This document shows, piece by piece, positions 1-7,210 of a stretch of 64,000 nucleotides of DNA (within the stretch, counting starts at the first letter, position 1; the number at the start of each line of letters is the position of its first letter). Origin of the DNA: Alkalimonas mucilaginosa. Its GTDB lineage: Bacteria; Pseudomonadota; Gammaproteobacteria; Enterobacterales; Alteromonadaceae. The notes under the pieces were generated by a model. The model saw only the letters and a program-made list of their open reading frames with translations, had not been told where the DNA came from and did no database searches. The DNA lies in contig NZ_JAUGZK010000003.1 in assembly GCF_036327005.1 (NCBI RefSeq), positions 124,001-188,000 on the forward strand, read 5' to 3'. The translations under genes were made by a program, and so were the position numbers.

Positions 1-9
1 TCTAATAGA

Positions 10-1680
10 ATGGCACAAGTAATCACCACAGCCGGCGAACAACTGTTCGCACTCAAGGCACAAAATAACGAGCAGCTGGACATTGATACCTTTATTTTTG
101 CCAATGTGCCGGGCTTGGATCCAGCAGAACCAATCGACAGAAGCGAAGGGGTGCCAACAGAGCATGTAGTGCATCAGCAAATTGTTCAGCAAGTCGGCCG
201 GGTTAACCAGAACGTAGTGATTTATTCTACTGTGCTGGACAGCGTAACAGGCCCCTTTGAATTCAACTGGGTCGGCCTTTTTTCGGCAGTCAATGGAACA
301 TTGGTTGCCGTTAGCCACATCCCAACCGTTGTAAAAACGGTCACAGAGCCAGGCACAGCCGGTAACACCTTAAACCGAAACTTTGGCATTGAGTACAGCG
401 GCATTGCCGATTTAACCGGCATTACCGTAGATCCGGAAACGTGGCAATTAGACTACACAGCCAGGTTAAATGGCATGGACGAACTAACCAAGCAACTGGC
501 AAAAGATACCGGCGGCAAAGATTGGTTTAAAGACGATGGGTTTAAAGTGGTGCCGCGGGAAGTGGCCGATAGCTTCAAAATACTGGCAGGTGCCGGTTAC
601 GTGTCGGGTTTGTATGCCACTTTGGACGATGATAAAATCATCAACGTCAGCAGCTACCCGCAGAACGTCTATGTGGATGCATGGTTTGATGGCACAGCCA
701 GCAGCACTTGGCAGGCACAAGTTGAATTTTCGGTGACCGATGAAGAGCTGGCAGACTACATCGATTCCAACGGAAAACAGCACCACCTATTCAAATTGGC
801 CGAATTAATAAACGCCGACACCGTGCAAGATTTAAGGCCAGCCGGGCGAATTAATGTGATTGAACGCCGCCTTGGTGCTCAAGCCATCGGCGTGATCAAT
901 GTGTCAGAAATCATTAATAACAGCCCTGAATTCATTTTGCCAATTACTCCAGAACTAGGGCAGCACATCACGTTAGAAGGCCATGGCGATGCCAATTTTA
1001 CCATCACAGGTTTTGGCGATGCCTGCCCGGTTGGTTACACGTTTTCTTTGTTGATCCCAAGGACCATTGCCAACACAGGCGGCAATGCAAACAGCCTGGG
1101 GAGTTACGTGCAATTCTTGCATACAGCATCCGGAAATGGTTTGGATATGAAAATTAATGCCCGCCAAAGCGGATCTAGCACTTTATACACATATCAAGCG
1201 TACCCAAATGCTAATGATGCTTTAGGTAGAGCGGCGGCTCTTTATGAGCAATTGATGTTTTCGCACTTAGGATCTGGCCGGTGGCGATGTACATCAATGC
1301 CACAGCCAATGTCATCTGAAAATCAAAACGGTTTAATTTCGAGGTTTAGCTGTGGAAGACAGAGATTAGGATATATTTTGAGTTCTTCGGCAGCATCTGT
1401 TAGCGAGGCCCTTTCATTGGGTAGCGATGTAACTATTAATGGCTATGGTGGGGCAGTTAATAAACTAGGATCCAGACCTTACCCCGCGTCTTTCGTTGGA
1501 TTTAGAGTTGATCAAATTACTGGTGGTAGGTTTAACACTTCGACAGAGTATATTTATTTTGAGGGGAGGGATTGGAGTCAGATATTAGCAAAAGCGGGGG
1601 CTAATTGGAATTTTGCATCAGGCATGACGGCAGTTTCAATTAACCTATATGCAGAAGGCAGCTGGAAACCAAACGTCTAG
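10..1680 (+). CDS. Phage tail fibre / tail-collar fibre protein
   Basis: Predicted receptor-binding fibre of a contractile-tail phage or tailocin. The first 160 residues or so look like the tail-collar fibre N-terminal domain (DUF3751 type), which attaches the fibre to the baseplate: a start MAQVITTAGEQLF, then a segment containing FIFANVPGLDP, then FNWVGLFSAVNGTLVAV. The rest of the 556 residues is variable, Gly/Ser/Asn-rich and without a recognised domain, as expected for a host-range tip. The ATG lies nine bases from the window edge, so its ribosome site cannot be judged and upstream tail genes are out of view. A small gene follows 15 bases downstream, where fibre chaperones often sit. The assignment rests on N-terminal resemblance and on the tail genes that follow. 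Confidence 0.8.
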   Translation: MAQVITTAGEQLFALKAQNNEQLDIDTFIFANVPGLDPAEPIDRSEGVPTEHVVHQQIVQQVGRVNQNVVIYSTVLDSVTGPFEFNWVGLFSAVNGTLVAVSHIPTVVKTVTEPGTAGNTLNRNFGIEYSGIADLTGITVDPETWQLDYTARLNGMDELTKQLAKDTGGKDWFKDDGFKVVPREVADSFKILAGAGYVSGLYATLDDDKIINVSSYPQNVYVDAWFDGTASSTWQAQVEFSVTDEELADYIDSNGKQHHLFKLAELINADTVQDLRPAGRINVIERRLGAQAIGVINVSEIINNSPEFILPITPELGQHITLEGHGDANFTITGFGDACPVGYTFSLLIPRTIANTGGNANSLGSYVQFLHTASGNGLDMKINARQSGSSTLYTYQAYPNANDALGRAAALYEQLMFSHLGSGRWRCTSMPQPMSSENQNGLISRFSCGRQRLGYILSSSAASVSEALSLGSDVTINGYGGAVNKLGSRPYPASFVGFRVDQITGGRFNTSTEYIYFEGRDWSQILAKAGANWNFASGMTAVSINLYAEGSWKPNV

Positions 1681-1695
1681 GACTAGGAGAACACC

Positions 1696-1899
1696 ATGTC
1701 AAAAGTAAAAGCATACGCACTATCAACAGGGGACAGAAACAGCTGCATTTTAGTGCCGGCCGGTGATCAAATACCACCCGGCTATACCCTAAAAGAGCCA
1801 CCACAGCCAATGGATGGTTATCAAGTGCAGTGGAATGAATCGTTGGCAATTGGGCAGGGTGACTGGGAGCAAGTAGAAATCCCAGCAACCACCGAGTAA
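1696..1899 (+). CDS. Small protein downstream of tail fibre
   Basis: A 67-residue soluble acidic protein with no membrane segment and no recognised domain. The ATG is preceded by GGAGAACACC, a good ribosome site. It contains a PPGYTLKEPPQPMDGYQ stretch and a C-terminal WNESLAIGQGDWEQVE. Its place directly after a tail fibre, transcribed in the same direction and ending 10 bases before the next gene, suggests a fibre-associated factor such as a small assembly protein. That is inference from position only; the sequence itself does not show a function. Confidence 0.6.
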   Translation: MSKVKAYALSTGDRNSCILVPAGDQIPPGYTLKEPPQPMDGYQVQWNESLAIGQGDWEQVEIPATTE

Positions 1900-1909
1900 G
1901 CACCGCAGC

Positions 1910-2431
1910 ATGCTAACCCTAAACGCCATAGCCATAGCCCTAAAAGGCATCCGGATCACAGCCAGCCAAGAGCTGGCCACCGAGGATGCCAGCGGGCAAA
2001 GCAGCAGCACAGACACAGCAGAAACCGGCATCAAAGCAAAAATGCTGACCGTGACCGGCTTTCTGCCGTTTGCTGATCAGCAAATGCTAACCGACCTGTT
2101 CAAACTGGCCGAAGCCACCGATGGCGGCGCCCGGGAAACCTACCGCATCGCCAACAAAACAGCGGAAACACTCGGCATCAAGCAAGTAAAATTCAGCAGC
2201 AAAATTGAAGCCGTAGAGCAAGAATCGACCAGACAGTGGAATGTGTCATTCACCCTGGCCGAAGTGCAAAGCATACCTCAGAAAAAAGAAGAACGAGAAC
2301 CACAAGTAGCAGCGGCCCAGCAAGGCGGCACCGGGGAAGCCACCGACGATGCCGAATCACCACCAGAAACCGAAGTGCAGCTAACCGGCCTGCTCGGGTT
2401 CCTCAAAGCCATCGACAACAGGCTTGCATAA
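1910..2431 (+). CDS. Phage baseplate-region protein, unknown function
   Basis: A 173-residue protein without signal peptide or membrane segment. The first 130 residues look folded (LTVTGFLPFADQQMLTDLFKLAE, then YRIANKTAETLGIKQVKF and WNVSFTLAEV). The last 45 are a low-complexity linker rich in Glu, Ala and Gln, ending in TGLLGFLKAIDNRLA. It lies between the tail fibre and the hub gene and its stop nearly abuts the next ATG, so it is very likely part of the tail operon. It resembles the small baseplate-complex proteins found beside gpD in some marine P2/Mu-like prophages; this is a positional guess. The coding strand is visibly poor in T and rich in A and C, as in the two genes after it. Confidence 0.6.
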   Translation: MLTLNAIAIALKGIRITASQELATEDASGQSSSTDTAETGIKAKMLTVTGFLPFADQQMLTDLFKLAEATDGGARETYRIANKTAETLGIKQVKFSSKIEAVEQESTRQWNVSFTLAEVQSIPQKKEEREPQVAAAQQGGTGEATDDAESPPETEVQLTGLLGFLKAIDNRLA

Positions 2432-2432
2432 C

Positions 2433-3122
2433 ATGGCAGAACCAAACGCCAAATTCATAGCCCGCGCCTACATTGGCAAAAAGCTGGTCCATATCAGTGA
2501 TCATTGGCTGGTACTTCAGGCAAACAGCCCAGGCACCTGCCAGCTAACCGTTGACGAAAAAGCAGAGCGCTACAGCGCCGTAGCTTTAGAACTGGGATGG
2601 GGCAGCATGATAGACCGCGTATTCATCGGCTACATAGAACGCATCATGCCAGCGGCCAACGGCCAATTTACCCTGTTCTGCCGCGAGCTATCCGGTGCCC
2701 TGGCAAATAACATCAGCGTCATGCTACGGCACCCAACCTTACGCCAGGTATGCGAAAGAATCAGCAAAAAAACAGGCATCGAATTCGACATACCACAAAA
2801 GGCCTACGCAGAAACCGCCATCCCATGCTTTTACAGCGACACCAGCGGTTATGCCATGCTCGACAACATCGGACGAGCCTACAGAATTCCAGACTACATC
2901 TGGCAACAGCAAGGCAGCGGCAAAATCTACCTGGGCAGCTATGCCGATTCGTTCTGGCACGGCAAAACCATCAGCATCCCCAACAACCTGATGACAGAGC
3001 AAAAGGCCGGCAAAACCGCCACCTTGCCAGCAGTGCCAAAAATACGCCCCAACGTCACCGCCAACGGCCAGCGGATCAGTAAAGTAGAATTCCGCGAAAC
3101 CAACATGACCATAAGCTGGTAA
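2433..3122 (+). CDS. Phage late control gpD-like baseplate hub protein
   Basis: About 229 residues. The ATG at 2433 (MAEPNAKFIARAYIGKK) is chosen over a TTG nine bases upstream. It has the look of the gpD/gp27 hub family: an N-terminal beta-rich module with an aspartate-containing DEKAERYSAVALELGWGS segment, then a central helical FDIPQKAYAETAIPCFYSD region of the kind that handles a membrane-puncturing partner, and C-terminal beta structure. It is shorter than P2 gpD (about 390 residues), so it may represent only the core hub. It is followed two bases later by the spike gene; hub and spike adjacent to each other is the expected arrangement. Family assignment is from pattern resemblance and context, not from a conserved catalytic motif. 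Confidence 0.6.
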   Translation: MAEPNAKFIARAYIGKKLVHISDHWLVLQANSPGTCQLTVDEKAERYSAVALELGWGSMIDRVFIGYIERIMPAANGQFTLFCRELSGALANNISVMLRHPTLRQVCERISKKTGIEFDIPQKAYAETAIPCFYSDTSGYAMLDNIGRAYRIPDYIWQQQGSGKIYLGSYADSFWHGKTISIPNNLMTEQKAGKTATLPAVPKIRPNVTANGQRISKVEFRETNMTISW

Positions 3123-3124
3123 CC

Positions 3125-3865
3125 ATGGAAAGCATCATTCGAAAAATCGTCTTACGAATATTCCCCGAGCTAAGCGCCCAGCTGCACCTGCCACGCTGGG
3201 GGAAAGTGGTCGCACTGCCAGAGCTGCCAGCCCAAGAAGGCGAGCGGGGCAGCGATGCATTCTACCCACGATGGGCCGTCGATATTGAACTGCTGGACGA
3301 AAACGGCACCGCCACAGACGGAAAAATACTGCAAGCCATCCCACTGCCATTGCCGGGCGCTGGCGTCAGGGCAGGGACCATGCACCCGCCAAGCATTGGC
3401 AGCATCGTAGAAATCGCATTCGCCTACGGCCGGCCAGACAAGCCATTCATCCGCACCGTGTTACCGTTCGGCTGGGAACTGCCAGCCATCAAGGCCGGAG
3501 AACACCGGGTACAAACCAAAGAAGGTGTTTACCAGCACATCGACGAAACCGGCAACTTTGAAACTAAAACGCCAGAGAACCTAAACGACATCATCGGCAA
3601 GTTAGCCCAGTTGGAATGCCAAACCAGAAAAGTCATCGCCAGCCAAGAGCAAGACCACCGAAGCCCCAAAACATGGCTGGGCAGCGACAGCGAGAACGTG
3701 CTAAAGCTGCTGTCCGAGCTCATGGCCACAGTCAACGCCCTGGCCACCACCTGCGCCACCCACAACCACGGATCAGGGCCACCGCCAAACCAAGCCGGCG
3801 ATTTCTCCGGCCTGGCATCCCAGGCAAACGCGCAAAAATCGCGGCTAGACCCAATAACCAAATAA
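3125..3865 (+). CDS. Phage baseplate assembly protein V-like spike
   Basis: A 246-residue gpV/gp5-type protein expected to form the trimeric membrane-puncturing tip under the hub. Residues 15-115 look like the OB-fold: RWGKVVALPELPAQ, then PRWAVDIELLDENG, then IPLPLPGAGVRAG and the characteristic PPSIGSIVEIAFAYGRPDKPFIRTVLP. The C-terminal half has a KEGVYQHIDETGNFETKTPE stalk-like start, a helical stretch, and CATHNHGSGPPPNQAGDFSGLA near the end. A histidine motif of that kind is a common metal-binding tip in spike proteins. It is the last gene of the tail operon seen here: no sheath, tube, tape measure or further baseplate genes follow, which is odd for an intact prophage. They may lie upstream of the window. 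Confidence 0.75.
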   Translation: MESIIRKIVLRIFPELSAQLHLPRWGKVVALPELPAQEGERGSDAFYPRWAVDIELLDENGTATDGKILQAIPLPLPGAGVRAGTMHPPSIGSIVEIAFAYGRPDKPFIRTVLPFGWELPAIKAGEHRVQTKEGVYQHIDETGNFETKTPENLNDIIGKLAQLECQTRKVIASQEQDHRSPKTWLGSDSENVLKLLSELMATVNALATTCATHNHGSGPPPNQAGDFSGLASQANAQKSRLDPITK

Positions 3866-4447
3866 GCATCGAGTACAGCCACATACAACTACACACCCTG
3901 GTGACATAGCCACCGATAACTGCACTGGCCACAGGCCAGCTGCAGCATAGTTGCAACCGACTACACAAACCGGCCGCTAAAAACCTCAGCCAGTCGCAGA
4001 AGTCTCAGCACAAACGCACCCACGAACCCCCAGCGCGGAATCCAGCGCTACAGAGAAACCACGACACGAAATCCGCACTCTTCCTCACCCTCCTGCGCGC
4101 TTTGTATGTTAATTTTTTTTCAGTTTTCTAAGTATGCAATTCATAGCTGCAGACCGCGCCAATTCTAAAGGCTTGCAAGGATCGAGGATCTGAAATGATC
4201 GAGATTTTTTTCAGTAAATTACAGTTTTGAAGGGGCTAAAAATACAAAATTAAAATTGTAAGTTACTGAATAGATTGGTTTTGCTGTGGATTCCGTGAGA
4301 GTTTGCTAAAAAAGTGTCATTTTTACGTCATTAAAAAAGCGATGTAAAACAGTGGGATAGCGTAAAACAAAACTGAAATAAAAAACGGGTGAAAAGGGGG
4401 TTTGGGGATCGGCTGGCTTTGCAAAAGATCGCGGCCAGCCGGTAAAA
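3866..4447. other. Non-coding gap after the tail module
   Basis: No convincing gene lies in these 580 bases. A small hairpin at 3925-3939 (CTGGCC, loop ACA, GGCCAG) could end tail transcription but has no T run. From about 4080 the base composition changes abruptly from C/A-rich to A/T-rich, with long T and A runs. This suggests the boundary of the acquired tail segment lies near 4080-4110. A second stem (GGCTGGC at 4411-4417 with GCCAGCC at 4434-4440) sits just downstream of the minus-strand lipoprotein and may be its terminator. Confidence 0.5.
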
Positions 4448-4783
4448 TTAGATGGATTTAAGCTTGCGGCAGGCATCAGAGCCCTTACTTAACATCAGCA
4501 TGTTTTTGTGAGTGCAAAGCTCCACCCAACCAGAAATATTGCCGGGAACCACCATCGACTTAAAAGCATCAGACTGGATAGCAGAAGCATTTTCAAACTG
4601 ATAAAGCTCAACGACTTCACCAGACCAAGTACCGCTCCAGCCATCGACAGCACCAACCATCTGATAAAACTGTTGTGACTGTTTTTTAAATCCGTGATCC
4701 ACAGCAACATCAACAGAAATTGTCTTGGCACCGCAAGCGGCCAGCATCAAACAAGCAATAGGCAATAAAATAGTTTTTCTCAT
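4448..4783 (-). CDS. Small lipoprotein, unknown function
   Basis: About 111 residues. The start at 4783 gives MRKTILLPIACLMLAACGAK, a textbook lipoprotein signal with the lipobox LAAC, so Cys17 should be lipidated after cleavage. An ATG two codons upstream is the alternative. The mature part is about 95 residues, with two further cysteines near the C-terminus (ELCTHKNM and SDACRKL) that could pair in the periplasm. No domain is recognised. It is a single minus-strand gene between the tail module and a phage-type regulator, so it may be a cargo or conversion gene of a phage, for example acting in surface exclusion; nothing in the sequence proves this. Confidence 0.7.
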   Translation of the reverse strand: MRKTILLPIACLMLAACGAKTISVDVAVDHGFKKQSQQFYQMVGAVDGWSGTWSGEVVELYQFENASAIQSDAFKSMVVPGNISGWVELCTHKNMLMLSKGSDACRKLKSI

Positions 4784-4846
4784 GTGCAATCCTTACATTG
4801 GTTTAAATATCAGGTAATAACTTAGCATCAAAAAACGATTAAGGCA

Positions 4847-5329
4847 TCATTCAAGCCGTGCACACTCTGAAACTGTGTTGATCATCTGCCTGGCTGTGTG
4901 CTTTCCCTGGTCTAGCACCACAGGAAGCCGGCCAGTTTTGCGGAAGCGGTTCAGGGATTTTTGAATATCCAGCACGCGGCCCCAGTCGACACCACAAACA
5001 ATGAAATTCCAAAACTGCAGCGTATCCAGGTTGATATGCACACCGTCGCGCAGTTCAACGCCATCATGAACAACACGAAGGCCGGCCCTGCGCCAAGAAT
5101 CTGGCAGGTAACTGCCTTTATGCAAGCTTTCCAGTTGCATCCGCACCCGATTTGGCAAGCCGTTCTTGCTCCAGCTGCGCACCGTGCGAAGCGAAACGCA
5201 GCAAAATTCAGCAAGCCGTTTATGGTCAACGCGCTGTTTAACATCACCAGCCGCTGTCAAATACGTCTCAAAGAAGCCTGCACCATGCAATAAATCGCGA
5301 TCACTTTTAGACTGTTTATTCATAACCAT
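4847..5329 (-). CDS. Phage-type HTH regulator (DUF3653-like)
   Basis: A 160-residue protein starting MVMNKQSKSD (ATG at 5329; a second ATG two codons in). Residues 35-70 (HKRLAEFCCVSLRTVRSWSKNGLP) read as a helix-turn-helix. They are followed by LPDSWRRAGLRVVHDGVELRDGVHI, which resembles the DUF3653 phage module (Trp...Gly-hydrophobic...Asp-Gly-X-Leu). Proteins of this kind occur in filamentous and other phages and are thought to regulate phage genes. The gene lies just outside the left dif site, on the opposite strand to the prophage operon. It could therefore belong to an older element integrated at the same place, or to the tail element. The family call is from memory of the pattern and is moderate. 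Confidence 0.6.
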   Translation of the reverse strand: MVMNKQSKSDRDLLHGAGFFETYLTAAGDVKQRVDHKRLAEFCCVSLRTVRSWSKNGLPNRVRMQLESLHKGSYLPDSWRRAGLRVVHDGVELRDGVHINLDTLQFWNFIVCGVDWGRVLDIQKSLNRFRKTGRLPVVLDQGKHTARQMINTVSECARLE

Positions 5330-5514
5330 AATTTATACATTCCATATTGTTATTAAAAACGGGTTCGTCCCGCTTTCCGGTAACTGCATAAAATGTGCCT
5401 ATCAAGCATCAAAAACAGCCAAACAATCAAAAGGGCAATTAACCGCATTTTTTACCGCTTGGCAGATTTTACCGCTGAACTTCGTATAAACTGCATTTGT
5501 TTCAATATCTTGCA

Positions 5515-5542
5515 ATTTAACATAATATACATTATGAGAAAT
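5515..5542. other. dif / attL recombination site
   Basis: A 28-bp site reading, in reverse orientation to the usual dif convention, XerD arm ATTTAACATAA, centre TATACA, XerC arm TTATGAGAAAT. The XerD arm and the centre match the E. coli dif exactly; the XerC arm keeps the inner TTATG and diverges outside. It lies six bases from the stop of the phage repressor. Because the left arm and centre are canonical, it can act as the functional chromosomal dif after phage insertion, which also places the window near the replication terminus. Confidence 0.88.
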
Positions 5543-5547
5543 GATAA

Positions 5548-5904
5548 CTAGGTGAAATCAGGCTCTAATCCCTGATTCAAACCGAAGCCGCCAAAAACAA
5601 CGAATAAAGCCAGAATCGCGGCTGTAACTGACTTATTCAGCTTTTTTCCGAATTTGTGCCATACCTGCTTAGCTTCTTCTGACTTGGCTGTTTCCTCAGC
5701 TAAGTGCACCAGAACCCATTCAGTGTTTAATTCACATTCATGAGCAATGAACAATGCCTGTTCCTCAGTCAGGTGCCTTTTTCCTTTTTTGATGTCACCC
5801 AATGCGCCAGGCGTCATCTTTGGAATTACTTCTGATGCTTCCTTGTCTGTGCTTAGCCCTGCGCTTTTCTTCAATTCGCCAATTAATTCGTAGCTAAAAC
5901 TCAT
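5548..5904 (-). CDS. Phage repressor, DUF3693-like, with membrane tail
   Basis: A 118-residue protein. Residues 1-60 (ELIGELKKSAGLSTDKEASE, then TPGALGDIKKGKRHLTEEQALFIAHEC) are a lambda-repressor-like HTH of the DUF3693 type common in vibrio and shewanella filamentous phages. Residues 62-80 (TEWVLVHLAEETAKSEEAK) follow the usual family tail. The last 30 residues contain a hydrophobic segment, SVTAAILALFVVFGGFG, that should span or attach to the inner membrane. It is transcribed away from the phage operon and shares a 105-base control region with it, containing two inverted-repeat operators. The likely role is lysogeny control. The gene ends six bases from the dif site, so it is the leftmost phage gene. 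Confidence 0.75.
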   Translation of the reverse strand: MSFSYELIGELKKSAGLSTDKEASEVIPKMTPGALGDIKKGKRHLTEEQALFIAHECELNTEWVLVHLAEETAKSEEAKQVWHKFGKKLNKSVTAAILALFVVFGGFGLNQGLEPDFT

Positions 5905-5919
5905 ACAGACCCCTTGCTT

Positions 5920-5964
5920 AATACACAGATTTGTGTATTATTAAGATTCACATATTTGTGTATT
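5920..5964. promoter_or_regulatory. Twin operators between repressor and phage operon
   Basis: Two related inverted repeats. Site 1 at 5920-5939 has perfect 8-base arms AATACACA and TGTGTATT around GATT. Site 2 at 5945-5964 has arms GATTCACA and TGTGTATT around TATT, an imperfect copy. Their centres are 25 bases apart, close to two and a half helical turns. They lie in the divergent control region, 16 bases from the repressor start and about 45 bases before the first rightward phage gene, so the DUF3693-like protein is the obvious ligand. Binding is inferred, not shown. Confidence 0.7.
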
Positions 5965-6009
5965 TTAGTGTTGTTAATTACATCAACAGTATATACGAGG
6001 GCTACCACC

Positions 6010-6411
6010 ATGAACACTAACTCCCTGAATCTGGTAATAGATGGCTACGGTTTTGCAATTCTCGTTGCCGATGGCTCAGCAACTCTTTTCGATACCCTGG
6101 ACGATTTAAAATTCCATGCTTCTGTGGCTGATATTGATTTGTCAGAATTTGAATGCATGTGGGCCTACAAGCTAAGTCCAGCCCTTCTGGCTAAGTACGG
6201 TTTAGAGTGTGGTAGCCCGACACCAGAACAGCCAGAGGGGCAACCTAATTTATCCACAGAAACGGTGGATAACTCTGATTCACCGGTCTGCCCACTTTGC
6301 GAAAGCTCAAACGTCACACGTCACACTCAGTCCGGTACACCTGGCTTTGAATTGCATATCTGCTTAGATTGCCCTCACGAATGGCTCGTTAAAGTGGAGC
6401 CTTCAGCATGA
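6010..6411 (+). CDS. Phage early protein with C-terminal zinc ribbon
   Basis: About 133 residues, start at the ATG at 6010 with GAGGG nine bases upstream; a longer frame upstream crosses the operators and is unlikely to be used. The N-terminal 70 residues are a small alpha/beta unit (LVIDGYGFAILVADGSATLF). After a Pro/Glu/Ser-rich linker, the C-terminus has CPLCESSNVTRH followed by HICLDCPHEW, a four-cysteine zinc-ribbon-like pair. It is the first rightward gene of the prophage, under the twin operators, so it is probably an early DNA- or RNA-binding accessory factor. The function is unknown. The next gene overlaps its stop by four bases, which points to translational coupling. Confidence 0.75.
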   Translation: MNTNSLNLVIDGYGFAILVADGSATLFDTLDDLKFHASVADIDLSEFECMWAYKLSPALLAKYGLECGSPTPEQPEGQPNLSTETVDNSDSPVCPLCESSNVTRHTQSGTPGFELHICLDCPHEWLVKVEPSA

Positions 6412-6614
6412 ACAAAATGCCCCCATTCTTAGGCGTAACTTTTTGGGTTTCGGTTGTTGTTTTCTTTTTCCTGATTTCTGTAAACATGCTTTATATTGCT
6501 GAAACTCAAAGTCATTTTTTTACCGGATTAGTTCTTCTCGTCTTTTCTGGCATATTGGCTGCCGGTTTTATTGTAAATTCACTTCCCTCAAAGTTTTTCG
6601 GGGGTGATTCATGA
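6408..6614 (+). CDS. Small inner-membrane phage protein
   Basis: A 68-residue protein with two hydrophobic helices (VTFWVSVVVFFFLISVNMLY and FFTGLVLLVFSGILAAGFIV) and a short connecting loop, so a hairpin in the inner membrane is expected. It starts within the stop of the zinc-ribbon gene (ATGA overlap). No family is recognised. Small two-helix proteins occur among the early accessory genes of filamentous phages; immunity or membrane remodelling are possible roles but neither can be shown. Confidence 0.7.
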   Translation: MNKMPPFLGVTFWVSVVVFFFLISVNMLYIAETQSHFFTGLVLLVFSGILAAGFIVNSLPSKFFGGDS

Positions 6615-6943
6615 ACACCCGCGACATTAAACCGTTACGTAACGGGGGTGCATATGTCTCTATCTAATGCAGAGCGTCAAAAGCGCTACAGACAGAAACT
6701 TAAGCAACAAGCATCCAATCCGTTACGTAACGATTCAGAGCTTATAGATGCCTTATACCGGGCTTATCACAAAGCATACTGGCGTTTACACAACCCTGAT
6801 TTTTCAAATTGCATGCATTACCAGGAAGGCGTTTCTTCGTTTCGTCGATACATTGAATCTGAACTTGGTATCAAGCTTCCCTCATACCGCAAAATTGATA
6901 GCGAGGTGAGCCAATGAACACCAGAGACATTAAACCGCTACTT
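6611..6943 (+). repeat. Duplicated gene start flanking an inserted gene
   Basis: Bases 6611-6640 and 6914-6943 match at 26 of 30 positions. Both begin ATG and both encode MNTRDIKPL; the differences within these nine codons are synonymous. The first copy runs only 18 codons to a stop at 6665-6667. The second opens the complete 98-residue gene. The block between them holds the 87-residue gene. The palindrome CGTTACGTAACG occurs at 6633-6644 and again at 6721-6732, embedded both times in codons for PLRN. This looks like insertion or partial duplication that displaced an older gene start. Confidence 0.75.
6654..6917 (+). CDS. Small basic phage protein
   Basis: An 87-residue protein, start taken at ATG 6654 (MSLSNAERQKRYRQKLKQQ); a GTG two codons earlier is possible. 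The opening SNAERQKRYRQK is a motif seen at the start of many short phage and plasmid proteins and is strongly basic and helical, as in nucleic-acid binders. The rest (ELIDALYRAYHKAYWRL, then SSFRRYIESELGIKLPSY) is helical with several aromatic residues. It ends in an ATGA overlap with the next gene. It sits between two copies of the start of that next gene, so it was probably inserted there. The function is unknown. Confidence 0.65.
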   Translation: MSLSNAERQKRYRQKLKQQASNPLRNDSELIDALYRAYHKAYWRLHNPDFSNCMHYQEGVSSFRRYIESELGIKLPSYRKIDSEVSQ

Positions 6944-7210
6944 GCTCATGACCTGCTTCGTTTCATCCAGCTAACTGCCACCATGGAAGCCGGAGAACGC
7001 GTTCTGACTGCTCAGATACTGATGCAGCTACCGAACCAAAAAGAGCCAATCCCTTTTGATTTCCACACTGACCGCCCTTTCTATGACCGGTCAGAGGTAT
7101 ACGACTATTTTCGGTCGCTTGGCGTTCCTCAGTCCCGCATTATCTTCGAGCTCCCCCAGGGCTCAGGACGCCTTTTTTCTCCCTGTGAACTGATACGGGG
7201 TGCCAGCTAA
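6914..7210 (+). CDS. Phage early protein, unknown function
   Basis: A 98-residue soluble protein starting MNTRDIKPLLAHDLLRFIQL, with GAGGTGA before the ATG. No known domain is recognised; there is a SRIIFELPQGSGRLFSPCELIRG C-terminus and one cysteine. It overlaps its neighbours on both sides by one to four bases, so it is translated as part of the early operon leading to the pII gene. Its first nine codons are duplicated 303 bases upstream. A role in replication control is possible from position only. Confidence 0.6.
   Translation: MNTRDIKPLLAHDLLRFIQLTATMEAGERVLTAQILMQLPNQKEPIPFDFHTDRPFYDRSEVYDYFRSLGVPQSRIIFELPQGSGRLFSPCELIRGAS

Noticed and set aside
4088..4116. Possible third dif-like site (TATGTTAA within the T-rich switch region)
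   Set aside because: Only the XerD-like arm resembles dif; the centre and XerC arm do not match.
4961..5489. Plus-strand frames at 4961-5293 and 5166-5489 opposite the regulator
   Set aside because: They overlap the HTH regulator in antisense and have no ribosome site or domain.
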